DNA from: Tardiphaga sp.
GTDB lineage: Bacteria; Pseudomonadota; Alphaproteobacteria; Rhizobiales; Xanthobacteraceae
Reading direction: 5' to 3'
Length of the DNA: 6,772 bases
Assembly: GCA_028290325.1 (NCBI GenBank)
Contig: JAQGJY010000067.1
Coordinates: 1-6,772, forward strand
The position numbers were made by a program, and so were the translations under genes. The notes under the pieces were generated by a model. That model had not been told where the DNA came from, ran no database searches, and saw only the letters and a list, made by a program, of their open reading frames with translations. This document shows positions 1 to 6,142 of this stretch, in pieces (positions within the stretch are counted from its first letter, which is position 1; the number at the start of each line of letters is the position of its first letter).

Positions 1-134
1 GGCGGAGATTCGACCGATTATGTCGGTTTTTCCGAGGGATACCAGACCTCCAACGCGACGAAACGTCCCGTTTCGCCTTAACTTTGCGTCACGCATGGCA
101 GGCGCGACGCGGTTGCGGCGGTCCAAAACGACGA
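1..134. other. Left-edge region without an assigned gene; possible tail of an upstream plus-strand gene
   Basis: No recognisable gene lies here. Frame 1 on the plus strand is open from the window edge and ends in TAA at 79-81, giving a 26-residue tail (GGDSTDYVGFSEGYQ... ending in KRPVSP) that could be the C-terminus of a truncated upstream gene. It is too short to identify, and the two other plus-strand frames are also open at the edge, so the call is weak. A perfect 7-base inverted repeat, CGAAACG-TCC-CGTTTCG, lies at 59-75, overlapping the end of that frame. A second small stem, ACCGA-TTATG-TCGGT, at 13-27 runs into a short T tract. Neither is a convincing terminator by itself. Confidence 0.25.
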
Positions 135-155
135 CGGCCGGGCGATGCCCGGCCG
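123..155 (-). terminator. Probable rho-independent terminator of cycM
   Basis: A perfect 9-base inverted repeat (CGGCCGGGC at 135-143, GAT loop, GCCCGGCCG at 147-155) starts 29 bases beyond the cycM stop codon. Read on the minus strand, the stem is followed by TCGTCGTTTTGG, a short and imperfect T tract. Position and stem strength fit an intrinsic terminator for cycM; the weak T run means it could instead be an RNA-stabilising 3' hairpin. Confidence 0.6.
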
Positions 156-183
156 GTTGCGAATTAGATCGCGTGATCAAATT

Positions 184-732
184 TTACTTTGCGGCGGTCG
201 GCAGCGGCACCGGCTTGTCGGCCAAGGTCGCAAGATAGGCGATCACATCGGCGCGCTCGCTATCCTTCTGAATGCCGGCGAAGCCCATCGCGGTGCCCGG
301 GATATAACCCTTCGGGCTGGCGATGAACTTGTTCAAAGCATCGAATGTCCATTCGCCGCCTTTGCCCTTCATGGCGGCGGAGAAATTGAAGCCGCCCTTG
401 CCCTCACCGACCTTCTCGTTGACGATGCCGAACAGGTTGGGGCCGACGCGGTTCGGGCCACCCTTTTCGAACGTATGGCAGGCCCCGCACTTCTTGGCCG
501 CGGCAGCACCTTTTTCCACCGACGCGGTCTGGAGCAACTTCTCGATCGGCTCGGACGCCGCGGCGGCGGGCGCGCCGGCCGCCGGCTCGGCTTCCTTCAC
601 GGCGATGTCGTAGCCGGGTTTTTCCAGCTTGGCCGGCGCGAAAATCGCCTGCGCGCCGATGCTCGTTACCAGCAGCAGCAGGCAGGTTCCAAGAACGGCG
701 CCCATCACCTTGTTGAGTTCGAAGGAGTCCAT
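184..732 (-). CDS. cycM: Membrane-anchored class I cytochrome c, CycM type
   Basis: The 182-residue product is a c-type cytochrome held in the cytoplasmic membrane with its haem domain in the periplasm. Residues 9-31 form one hydrophobic segment with no obvious cleavage site, so this is probably an uncleaved anchor. An Ala/Pro/Glu-rich linker (about 34-62) leads to the haem domain. The haem-binding CGACH is at 82-86, with His86 as axial ligand, and Met149 in GTAMGF is the likely sixth ligand. The GPNLFG (97-102) and IAYLATL (164-170) stretches are typical of class I cytochromes c. In Bradyrhizobium, CycM carries electrons from the bc1 complex to the aa3-type cytochrome oxidase, and length and layout match that family. 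The ATG at 730-732 is chosen because it gives the conserved-looking MDSFELNK N-terminus; the ribosome binding site is weak. The gene is monocistronic in this view, divergent from kdsB, with a hairpin downstream. No clear cycM promoter was found in the intergenic region. Confidence 0.93.
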   Translation of the reverse strand: MDSFELNKVMGAVLGTCLLLLVTSIGAQAIFAPAKLEKPGYDIAVKEAEPAAGAPAAAASEPIEKLLQTASVEKGAAAAKKCGACHTFEKGGPNRVGPNLFGIVNEKVGEGKGGFNFSAAMKGKGGEWTFDALNKFIASPKGYIPGTAMGFAGIQKDSERADVIAYLATLADKPVPLPTAAK

Positions 733-834
733 GTTCGGTCAAGCCCAGTTCTAGGAAGACGACACCGGATTGTCGCTTGAAAATCGGGAATCGCACGTTC
801 GCAGATGCATACGTAACGAGGTTCAGATAACGGT

Positions 835-862
835 TTGCCAGTCCTCTTGCAACCCGTATAAA
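835..862 (+). promoter_or_regulatory. Predicted sigma70-type promoter for kdsB-pheA
   Basis: TTGCCA at 835-840 (5 of 6 matches to TTGACA) is separated by 16 bases from TATAAA at 857-862 (5 of 6 matches to TATAAT). Transcription would start near 869, leaving a leader of about 67 bases before the kdsB ATG. It is the best promoter match I noticed in the intergenic region. This is sequence resemblance only. Confidence 0.5.
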
Positions 863-871
863 CACGCGACC

Positions 872-891
872 TTTCGCCCGTCCGGGCGAAA
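872..891. repeat. Perfect 20-base inverted repeat between cycM and kdsB
   Basis: TTTCGCCCG (872-880) and CGGGCGAAA (883-891) are exact reverse complements with only TC between them. The element begins about ten bases after the predicted kdsB -10 box, and so at the predicted transcription start, 44 bases before the kdsB ATG. It could be a repressor operator for kdsB or for the divergent cycM, or in RNA an 8-base stem with a 4-base loop in the kdsB leader. A terminator is less likely: on the plus strand the stem is followed by TTCCCTTAT, not by a T run. Confidence 0.6.
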
Positions 892-935
892 TTCCCTTAT
901 CCGTTCAGCCCTGTGCCACATCCTCTAGGCGGCCG

Positions 936-1685
936 ATGCCAAGCTCCACGATCGTGCTGATTCCGGCCCGGATGGCCGCGACCCGCCTGCCGGGCAAACC
1001 GCTGCTGGATATCGGCGGGTCGCCGATGATCGTCCATGTGCTGCGCCGGGCGCTGGAAGCCGATATCGGCCGCGTCGCGGTCGCCACCGACACGGCTGCG
1101 ATCGCCGAGGCGGTGCGGGCCGCCGGCGGCGAGGTCGTCATGACCCGCGCGGACCATCCGTCCGGCTCCGACCGTGTCTTCGAGGCGCTGACGGCGCTGG
1201 ATCCCGACGGCCGGATCGAGACCATCATCAATCTGCAAGGCGATTTCCCGACCATCGCGCCGGACAATATCCGCGCGGTCCTGGCGCCCTTGGTCGATCC
1301 CGATGTCGCGATCGCGACGTTGGCGGCGGAAATCCACACCGAGGAAGAAGCCATCAACCCCAATGTCGTCAAGGTGATCGGCGCGCCGCTCGCGCCCGCC
1401 GCCAAGCTTCCGCGTCTGCGCGCGCTGTATTTCACCCGCGCCACGGCGCCGTGGGGCGACGGCCCGCGCTACCATCATATCGGGCTTTATGCCTATCGCC
1501 GCGCGGCGCTGGCGCGGTTCGTGGCGCTGCCGCCGTCAACGCTGGAAAAGCGTGAGAAGCTCGAACAGCTCCGCGCCCTCGAGGCCGGAATGCGGATCGA
1601 CGTCGCCATCGTCGATGTCGTGCCGCGCGGCGTCGATACGCCGGACGATCTCGAAACCGCCCGCCGGGTGCTGGCGAAAAGCTGA
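936..1685 (+). CDS. kdsB: 3-deoxy-manno-octulosonate cytidylyltransferase (CMP-Kdo synthetase)
   Basis: This cytosolic enzyme couples CTP and Kdo to CMP-Kdo, the activated donor for the inner core of lipopolysaccharide. The 249-residue length is normal for KdsB. The nucleotide-binding N-terminal signature IPARMAATRLPGKPL is at 9-23, with HPSGSDR (74-80), the NLQGDFP motif (99-105, with Asp102 or Asp103 region binding metal), HIGLYAYR (181-188) and the C-terminal VDTPDDLE (233-240), whose Asp234 is the expected second metal ligand. The FTRATAPWG segment (166-174) is the usual alphaproteobacterial variant of the IPW region. The ATG start is preceded closely by AGGCGG (927-932) and gives the motif at the expected distance from the N-terminus. 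It is the first gene of a probable two-gene unit with pheA, 19 bases downstream. No damage or missing key residue is visible. Confidence 0.95.
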   Translation: MPSSTIVLIPARMAATRLPGKPLLDIGGSPMIVHVLRRALEADIGRVAVATDTAAIAEAVRAAGGEVVMTRADHPSGSDRVFEALTALDPDGRIETIINLQGDFPTIAPDNIRAVLAPLVDPDVAIATLAAEIHTEEEAINPNVVKVIGAPLAPAAKLPRLRALYFTRATAPWGDGPRYHHIGLYAYRRAALARFVALPPSTLEKREKLEQLRALEAGMRIDVAIVDVVPRGVDTPDDLETARRVLAKS

Positions 1686-1704
1686 GCGATTGATACAAGG
1701 CGTC

Positions 1705-2565
1705 ATGACACAAGCACTCAAGATCGCCTTCCAGGGCGAACCCGGCGCCAATTCGCACATCGCCATCGTCGAAGCGTTTCCCGGCGCGGCGCCGCTGCCC
1801 TGCGCCACGTTCGAGGATGCGCTGGCCGCGATCTCGTCCGGCGAGGCCGATCTGGGCATGATCCCGATCGAAAATTCGCTGGCCGGCCGCGTCGCCGACA
1901 TCCACCATCTGCTGCCGGCATCGGGGCTTTACATCGTCGGCGAATATTTCCTGCCGATCCACCACCAGATGCTGGCGCTGCCCGGCGCCAAGCTCGCCGA
2001 CATCAAGACCGTCGAGAGCCACGTTCACGCGCTGGGCCAGTGCCGCCGCATCATCCGCAAGCACGGCTTTCGCCCGATCGTCGCCGCCGATACCGCCGGC
2101 TCCGCGCGCATCGTCGCCGAGCGCGGCGACAAGACCTGCGCCTCGCTGGCCTCGCGCATGGCGGCGGATATCTATGGCCTCGAAATTCTGGCCGAGGATG
2201 TCGAGGACGAGAACTACAACACGACGCGCTTCGTCGTGCTGGCGCGCGACGCGAAATGGGCCGAGCAAAACTCAGGTCCGCTGGTGACGAGCTTCGTGTT
2301 CAAGGTGCGCAATCTGCCGGCCGCGCTTTACAAGGCGATGGGCGGCTTCGCGACCAATGGCGTCAACATGACCAAGCTGGAAAGCTACATGGTCGACGGC
2401 AATTTCTTCGCGACCCAGTTCTATGCCGATGTCGATGGCCATCCCGACGATCGCAACCTTGCCTTCGCGCTGGAGGAGCTGAAGTTCTTCTCGAAGGAAT
2501 TCCGCATCGTCGGCGTCTATCCGGCGCATCCGACGCGGGCAACGTTCGGCGCGGTCGAGGATTAA
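1705..2565 (+). CDS. pheA: Prephenate dehydratase with C-terminal ACT domain
   Basis: The enzyme converts prephenate to phenylpyruvate, the committed step to phenylalanine. The reading frame is open further upstream, but there it overlaps kdsB. The ATG at 1705 is chosen because AAGG (1697-1700) precedes it and because the product then starts MTQALKIAFQGEPGANSH, the family N-terminus. This gives 286 residues, normal for a monofunctional enzyme; there is no chorismate mutase domain, unlike the E. coli P-protein. The catalytic domain spans about 5-180, with the substrate region GMIPIENSLAGRV (51-63) and the NTTRF motif (172-176), where Thr174 is the expected catalytic residue. The ACT regulatory domain spans about 193-272. 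Its two effector motifs read GPLV (191-194) and ESYM (226-229) in place of the E. coli GALV and ESRP, so feedback control by phenylalanine may differ in detail. It follows kdsB by 19 bases, so co-transcription is likely despite unrelated pathways. Confidence 0.95.
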   Translation: MTQALKIAFQGEPGANSHIAIVEAFPGAAPLPCATFEDALAAISSGEADLGMIPIENSLAGRVADIHHLLPASGLYIVGEYFLPIHHQMLALPGAKLADIKTVESHVHALGQCRRIIRKHGFRPIVAADTAGSARIVAERGDKTCASLASRMAADIYGLEILAEDVEDENYNTTRFVVLARDAKWAEQNSGPLVTSFVFKVRNLPAALYKAMGGFATNGVNMTKLESYMVDGNFFATQFYADVDGHPDDRNLAFALEELKFFSKEFRIVGVYPAHPTRATFGAVED

Positions 2566-2589
2566 TTCGCCGTCACCGTCCGAGCGACT

Positions 2590-3159
2590 TCATAATTCCT
2601 TCGCGAGCTTCGCCACCATTTCCAGCATCGCACGATGTTGGCGCGGGCCGAGCACGTCGATCAAGCGCGCCTCGTGTTTGTCGGCGACCAGCTTCTTTGC
2701 TTTCGCCAGCGTCGTGCGGCCTTTGTCGGTCAGCATCAGAACGTGAGACCTGCGATCGTTCGGCGAGCGCTGGCGTGTGCAAAGCCCCCGGTTTTCAAGC
2801 GCGTCCAGCATCGCGACGAAGTTCGGCCGCAGAATGCCGAGCGTCATGGCGATTTCGGTCTGGTTGCGGCCGGGATTGCGATCGAGCAGCAACAGAACCG
2901 AAAACTGCGCGGGCGTGAGCTTCACCGGCGCGACGCAACGCAGGAAATCCTCGAAGATGCGGAGCTGGGCGCGCTTCAGCGAATAGCCGAGCAGTTCGTT
3001 CAACTCGCCGAGATCGAGCGCCACACTCGATGGCCCGCTGGGGTCTGACACCACAACCGAGGCCGCGGCTTTTTTTCGCAGCCGTCGAGGCCCTTTCCCC
3101 ACAACACTTTCCGCCACAATATCCGTCTTGTTTGAAACAGGCATCGTGAGAGTCCGCAA
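2590..3159 (-). CDS. MarR-family transcriptional regulator
   Basis: The product is a winged helix-turn-helix regulator of the MarR type, which usually binds DNA as a dimer and releases it on binding a small organic ligand. Residues 45-75 (DLGELNELLGYSLKRAQLRIFEDF in part) match the N-terminal dimerisation helix. The DNA-binding core runs about 80-150: LTPAQFSVLLLL (81-92), the HTH with NQTEIAMTLGI (99-109) and the recognition helix after it, then the wing RSPNDRRSHVLMLTDKG (131-147) with the characteristic Asp-Arg-Arg. The first 45 residues are an extra, basic and probably disordered tail (RRLRKK at 25-30). The 189-residue form uses a TTG at 3159; an in-frame ATG at 3144 gives 184 residues and is at least as likely, since neither has a strong ribosome binding site. 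The gene is divergent from the transporter operon, so it probably controls that operon and perhaps itself. The LGYxLKRAQL signature resembles MarR proteins of aromatic-acid metabolism (BadR/CouR-like), but the ligand cannot be read from the sequence. Confidence 0.9.
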   Translation of the reverse strand: MRTLTMPVSNKTDIVAESVVGKGPRRLRKKAAASVVVSDPSGPSSVALDLGELNELLGYSLKRAQLRIFEDFLRCVAPVKLTPAQFSVLLLLDRNPGRNQTEIAMTLGILRPNFVAMLDALENRGLCTRQRSPNDRRSHVLMLTDKGRTTLAKAKKLVADKHEARLIDVLGPRQHRAMLEMVAKLAKEL

Positions 3160-3164
3160 TCCAG

Positions 3165-3170
3165 ATTATA
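3165..3170 (-). promoter_or_regulatory. Possible -10 box of the marR-type gene
   Basis: TATAAT, a perfect -10 match on the minus strand, lies 20 bases before the ATG at 3144 and overlaps the region just before the TTG at 3159. If transcription starts about seven bases downstream (near 3157), the TTG would be too close or upstream of the start, which favours ATG 3144 as the true start. No good -35 hexamer is found at 16-18 bases upstream (CGGATG at 17), so the call rests on the -10 alone. Confidence 0.35.
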
Positions 3171-3210
3171 AAACCGGCGACGCCCGCCATCCGGCGGCGC
3201 GAGCCTTTAC

Positions 3211-3239
3211 TTGAGGTTACATCTCATAATTGTTATACG
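3211..3239 (+). promoter_or_regulatory. Predicted sigma70-type promoter of the liv-type operon
   Basis: TTGAGG (3211-3216) and TATACG (3234-3239) are spaced by exactly 17 bases; each matches its consensus at 4 of 6 positions, including the most conserved bases of both hexamers. Transcription would begin near 3246, giving a leader of about 80 bases. A palindrome overlaps the spacer and -10 box, as expected for a repressed promoter. Confidence 0.45.
3226..3236. promoter_or_regulatory. Candidate MarR operator: ATAATTGTTAT palindrome
   Basis: ATAA (3226-3229) and TTAT (3233-3236) are inverted repeats around a TTG centre, in an AT-rich island within GC-rich DNA. MarR-family proteins commonly bind short AT-rich palindromes that overlap the promoter they repress. 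This one covers the 3' end of the spacer and the first bases of the predicted -10 box of the transporter operon, and sits 67 bases from the divergent regulator gene. The arms are short (4 bases), so chance occurrence is possible. Confidence 0.4.
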
Positions 3240-3310
3240 CCATATCAAATAGCCGGAGTGAAATTCAATCGCTGCGGTGTCGGTGTCAGCCTCGTTTGGC
3301 ACGTCGCGTG

Positions 3311-3317
3311 AGGGGAG
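3311..3317 (+). promoter_or_regulatory. Strong ribosome binding site that decides the livH TTG start
   Basis: AGGGGAG ends 9 bases before TTG at 3327. It supports this TTG as the livH start, giving a short N-terminus directly before the first hydrophobic helix. Confidence 0.6.
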
Positions 3318-3326
3318 CGCTCGGTC

Positions 3327-4367
3327 TTGAACACGACGATCTTGCTGTTCCTGCTGCAGGACGGCGTCACCAACGGCGCGGTCTATGCCCTGCTTGGCCT
3401 CGCGCTGGTGCTGGTCTTTGCCGTCACGCGCGTGATCCTGATCCCGCAGGGTGAGTTCATCACCTTCGGCGCGCTGACCTATGCCACGCTGTCCGCCGGC
3501 AACATGCCCGGCACCGCCAAGCTCGCGATGGCGATGGGTGTCGTCGCGTTTCTGTTCGACCTGTTTACCGCGCGCCGATCGCTGCACGGCAAACTCATCC
3601 TGCGGTCGGCCGCGCTGAACCTGCTGCTTCCGCTGGCGATCCTCGGGCTGACAATGGCGCTTGCCGGCAAGGGCACGCCGATCGCCATCAACATCGCGCT
3701 GTCACTGCTGATCACCGCGGCGATCGGGCTTTATCTCTATCGCATCGCGTTCCAGCCGCTCGCGCATACGTCGGTGCTGGTGCTGCTGATCGCGTCGGTC
3801 GGCTCACATCTGGCCTTGCAAGGCTTCGGGCTGGTATTCTTCGGCGCGGAAGGCCTGCGCGGTCCGACCATCTCGGATGCCGCCGTCACCATCGGACCGT
3901 TGCGCTTCACCGGCCAGAGCATCGCGGTCTATTGCATCACGATCGCGCTGATCGTCGGGCTGTGGCTGTTTTTCGGCTACACCCTGTACGGCAAAGCCCT
4001 CCGCGCCACCGCCGTCAATCGCTTGGGCGCGCGGCTTGTCGGCATCCGAACATCGTTGTCCGGACGGATCGCGTTCCTGCTCGCCTCGGTCATCGGCGCC
4101 GTCTCCGGCATCCTGATCGTGCCGATGACGACTCTGTATTACGACACCGGATTTCTGATCGGGTTGAAGGGCTTCATCGCCGCGATCATCGGCGGCCTCG
4201 TCAGCTATCCGCTGACAGCCATCGCCGCGCTCGTCGTCGGCACCGTCGAAGCCTTTTCGTCCTTCTATGCGAGCAATTTCAAGGAGGTCATCGTCTTCAC
4301 GCTGATCCTGCCGGTGCTGGTGCTGCGGTCGCTCGCGGCCCCCGCCGCCGAAGAAGAAAAGGACTGA
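3327..4367 (+). CDS. livH: LivH-type ABC transporter permease (branched-chain amino acid/organic acid family)
   Basis: This integral membrane protein is one of the two transmembrane subunits of a HAAT-family (LivHMGF-type) uptake ABC transporter. The 346 residues are rich in hydrophobic helices from residue 4 to 336. The N-terminal GAVYALLGLALVLVFAVTRVILIPQGEF region (from residue 18) is the LivH signature. GKALRATAVNRLGARLVGI (222-240) is the cytoplasmic loop that contacts the ATPase, and GLKGFIAAIIGGL (279-291) is the usual conserved late segment. The protein is longer than the roughly 290-300 residues of E. coli LivH, mainly through extra sequence between about 60 and 125 that contains a basic stretch (RRSLHGK, 83-89) and an added hydrophobic segment. 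The start is a TTG with a good ribosome binding site. It opens the operon and is followed after 5 bases by the LivM-LivG fusion gene. The family also moves aromatic acids, urea and amides, so the substrate is not settled. Confidence 0.92.
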   Translation: MNTTILLFLLQDGVTNGAVYALLGLALVLVFAVTRVILIPQGEFITFGALTYATLSAGNMPGTAKLAMAMGVVAFLFDLFTARRSLHGKLILRSAALNLLLPLAILGLTMALAGKGTPIAINIALSLLITAAIGLYLYRIAFQPLAHTSVLVLLIASVGSHLALQGFGLVFFGAEGLRGPTISDAAVTIGPLRFTGQSIAVYCITIALIVGLWLFFGYTLYGKALRATAVNRLGARLVGIRTSLSGRIAFLLASVIGAVSGILIVPMTTLYYDTGFLIGLKGFIAAIIGGLVSYPLTAIAALVVGTVEAFSSFYASNFKEVIVFTLILPVLVLRSLAAPAAEEEKD

Positions 4368-4372
4368 GCGCG

Positions 4373-6142
4373 ATGATGCAGCGTCTCCCCGTCCTGGTCT
4401 TTGCGCTGCTGATGGCCGCGATCCCGTTCGTGCCGGGCGTGCCGCCATTCTGGATCGTGTTGCTCGACAATATCGGCCTCGCGGCGCTGGTCGCGATGGG
4501 CCTGGTGCTGCTCACCGGCGTCGGCGGTCTGACGTCGTTCGGACAGGCGGCGTTCTGCGGCTTCGGCGCCTACACGACGGCCGTGCTGACCACGACCTAT
4601 GGATTTTCGCCGTGGCTGACATTGCCGGCGTCACTGCTCGTCGCCGGCGTCGCGGCGGTTCTGCTCGGCCTCGTCACCGTGCGTCTCTCCGGCCATTATC
4701 TGCCGCTCGGCACCATCGCCTGGGGCATCAGCCTGTATTACCTGTTCGGCAAGCTGGAATTCCTCGGCCGCAACGACGGCATCTCCGGCATTCCGCCGCT
4801 GTCGATCGGCACGCTGCGGATGCTCGATCCCGGCACGATCTACTTCGTGATCTGGACCGCGGTCATTCTCAGCGCCGTGCTGTCGATGAACCTGCTGGAC
4901 TCGCGCACCGGCCGCGCGATCCGCGCATTGCGGCGCGGCCATATCGCCGCCGAAGCGTTCGGCGTGCGAACCGCGCGCGCCAAACTGATGGTCTTCATCT
5001 ACGCCGCCGTATTGGCCGGCCTGTCGGGCTGGCTCTACGCGCATTTCCAGCGCGCCGCGAACCCGACGCCGTTCGGCCCCCAAGCGGGCATCGAATATCT
5101 GTTCATCGCCGTCGTCGGCGGCGCGGGCTATGTCTGGGGCGGCGTGCTCGGCGCGGCCATCGTCATCATCCTGAAGGAAGCGCTGCAAAGCTATCTGCCG
5201 ATGCTGTTCGGCGGCCAGGGCCAGCTCGAGCTGATCGTATTCGGCGTGCTGCTGGTGCTGTTGCTGCAACTCGCGCCGACCGGCGTGTGGCCGTGGCTGA
5301 TGTCGATCTGGCCGCTGAAACGACGCGACACCCGGCCCGACACCACGCCGACATTGCCGGCGCGCCCCGCGCCGCCGGCCAGCGACGGGCCCTTGTTGCA
5401 GGTGAAAGCCGCGCGAAAACAATTCGGCGGAGTCATCGCCGTCAACGACGTGTCGTTCGATGTCGGCGCGCGCGAGATCGTCGCGTTGATCGGCCCGAAC
5501 GGTGCCGGCAAGAGCACGACGTTCAATCTCATCACCGGCGTGCTGCACGCGTCCGGCGGCAATGTCGCGATCCGTGGCCGCGATCTCGGCAACGCCCCGC
5601 CGCAGGACATTGTCGGCCTCGGGATCGCGCGCACGTTCCAGCACGTGAAGCTGGTGCCTGACATGACCGTGCTCGAGAATGTCGCGATCGGTGCGCATCT
5701 GCGCGGCCATGCCGGCGCGATTGCCTCGATGCTGCGGCTCGACCGCGCGGACGAAGCCAAACTGTTGGCCGAGGCGACGCGGCAGATTGATCGCGTCGGT
5801 CTCGGCGACCAGATTCATCAACTGGCCGGCTCGCTGTCGTTGGGCCAGCAACGCATCGTCGAAATCGCGCGCGCGCTCTGCGTCGATCCGTCGTTGCTGC
5901 TGCTCGACGAGCCGGCCGCGGGCCTGCGTCATTTGGAGAAGCAACGCCTCGCCGATCTGCTGCGCCAACTCAAGGGTGGCGGCATGTCGGTGCTGCTGGT
6001 CGAGCACGACATGGGCTTCGTCATGAATCTCGCGGATCGCATCGTGGTGCTCGATTTCGGCACCAAGATCGCCGAGGGCACGCCGAGCGAAATCAAAGCC
6101 AATCCCGACGTGATCAAAGCCTATCTCGGAGCGGTCGCATGA
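4373..6142 (+). CDS. livM-livG: Fused LivM permease-LivG ATPase of an ABC transporter
   Basis: One 589-residue chain joins the second permease subunit to an ATPase. Residues 1-312 are LivM-like: several hydrophobic helices, NIGLAALVAMGLVLLTGVGG (33-52), and the ATPase-contact loop RTGRAIRALRRGHIAAEAFGV (178-198). A Pro/Arg/Thr-rich linker (about 315-340) follows. Residues 341-589 are a LivG-type nucleotide-binding domain with Walker A GPNGAGKST (374-382), Q-loop Gln423, signature LSLGQQR (488-494), Walker B LLLLDEP (508-514, Asp512, Glu513) and switch His545 (VEHD). All catalytic elements are intact, and the reading frame is continuous across the junction, so it reads as a real fusion, not a misread stop. 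The ATG at 4373 is chosen because AAGGA (4359-4363) lies 9 bases before it and because the open frame upstream only overlaps livH; ATG 4376 is an alternative. It overlaps the next gene by 4 bases, so translational coupling with the LivF-type ATPase is likely. Confidence 0.93.
   Translation: MMQRLPVLVFALLMAAIPFVPGVPPFWIVLLDNIGLAALVAMGLVLLTGVGGLTSFGQAAFCGFGAYTTAVLTTTYGFSPWLTLPASLLVAGVAAVLLGLVTVRLSGHYLPLGTIAWGISLYYLFGKLEFLGRNDGISGIPPLSIGTLRMLDPGTIYFVIWTAVILSAVLSMNLLDSRTGRAIRALRRGHIAAEAFGVRTARAKLMVFIYAAVLAGLSGWLYAHFQRAANPTPFGPQAGIEYLFIAVVGGAGYVWGGVLGAAIVIILKEALQSYLPMLFGGQGQLELIVFGVLLVLLLQLAPTGVWPWLMSIWPLKRRDTRPDTTPTLPARPAPPASDGPLLQVKAARKQFGGVIAVNDVSFDVGAREIVALIGPNGAGKSTTFNLITGVLHASGGNVAIRGRDLGNAPPQDIVGLGIARTFQHVKLVPDMTVLENVAIGAHLRGHAGAIASMLRLDRADEAKLLAEATRQIDRVGLGDQIHQLAGSLSLGQQRIVEIARALCVDPSLLLLDEPAAGLRHLEKQRLADLLRQLKGGGMSVLLVEHDMGFVMNLADRIVVLDFGTKIAEGTPSEIKANPDVIKAYLGAVA

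Noticed and set aside
145..780. Plus-strand open frame of 211 codons over cycM
   Set aside because: The minus-strand cytochrome has a haem motif, axial ligand and membrane anchor; the plus-strand frame is its antisense shadow.
1432..2268. Minus-strand open frame of 278 codons opposite kdsB and pheA
   Set aside because: It crosses the boundary of two clear plus-strand genes, has low-complexity Arg/Gly/Ala-rich composition, and shows no family motif.
2566..2589. Terminator between the convergent pheA and marR-type genes
   Set aside because: I found no stem followed by a T run in the 24-base gap or just beside it; termination may be rho-dependent.
2635..3048. Plus-strand open frame of 137 codons over the MarR gene
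   Set aside because: It is antisense to a complete winged helix-turn-helix protein and has no recognisable features.
3184..3197. Small GC hairpin CCGCC-ATCC-GGCGG in the marR-livH intergenic region
   Set aside because: A 5-base GC stem is expected by chance in DNA of this composition, and no T run follows.
4631..6007. Long minus-strand open frame of 458 codons opposite the LivM-LivG gene
   Set aside because: It is antisense to a well-supported gene with intact motifs. Its product is dominated by Arg, Ala, Gln, Asp and His without recognisable domains, as expected for a shadow frame in GC-rich DNA.
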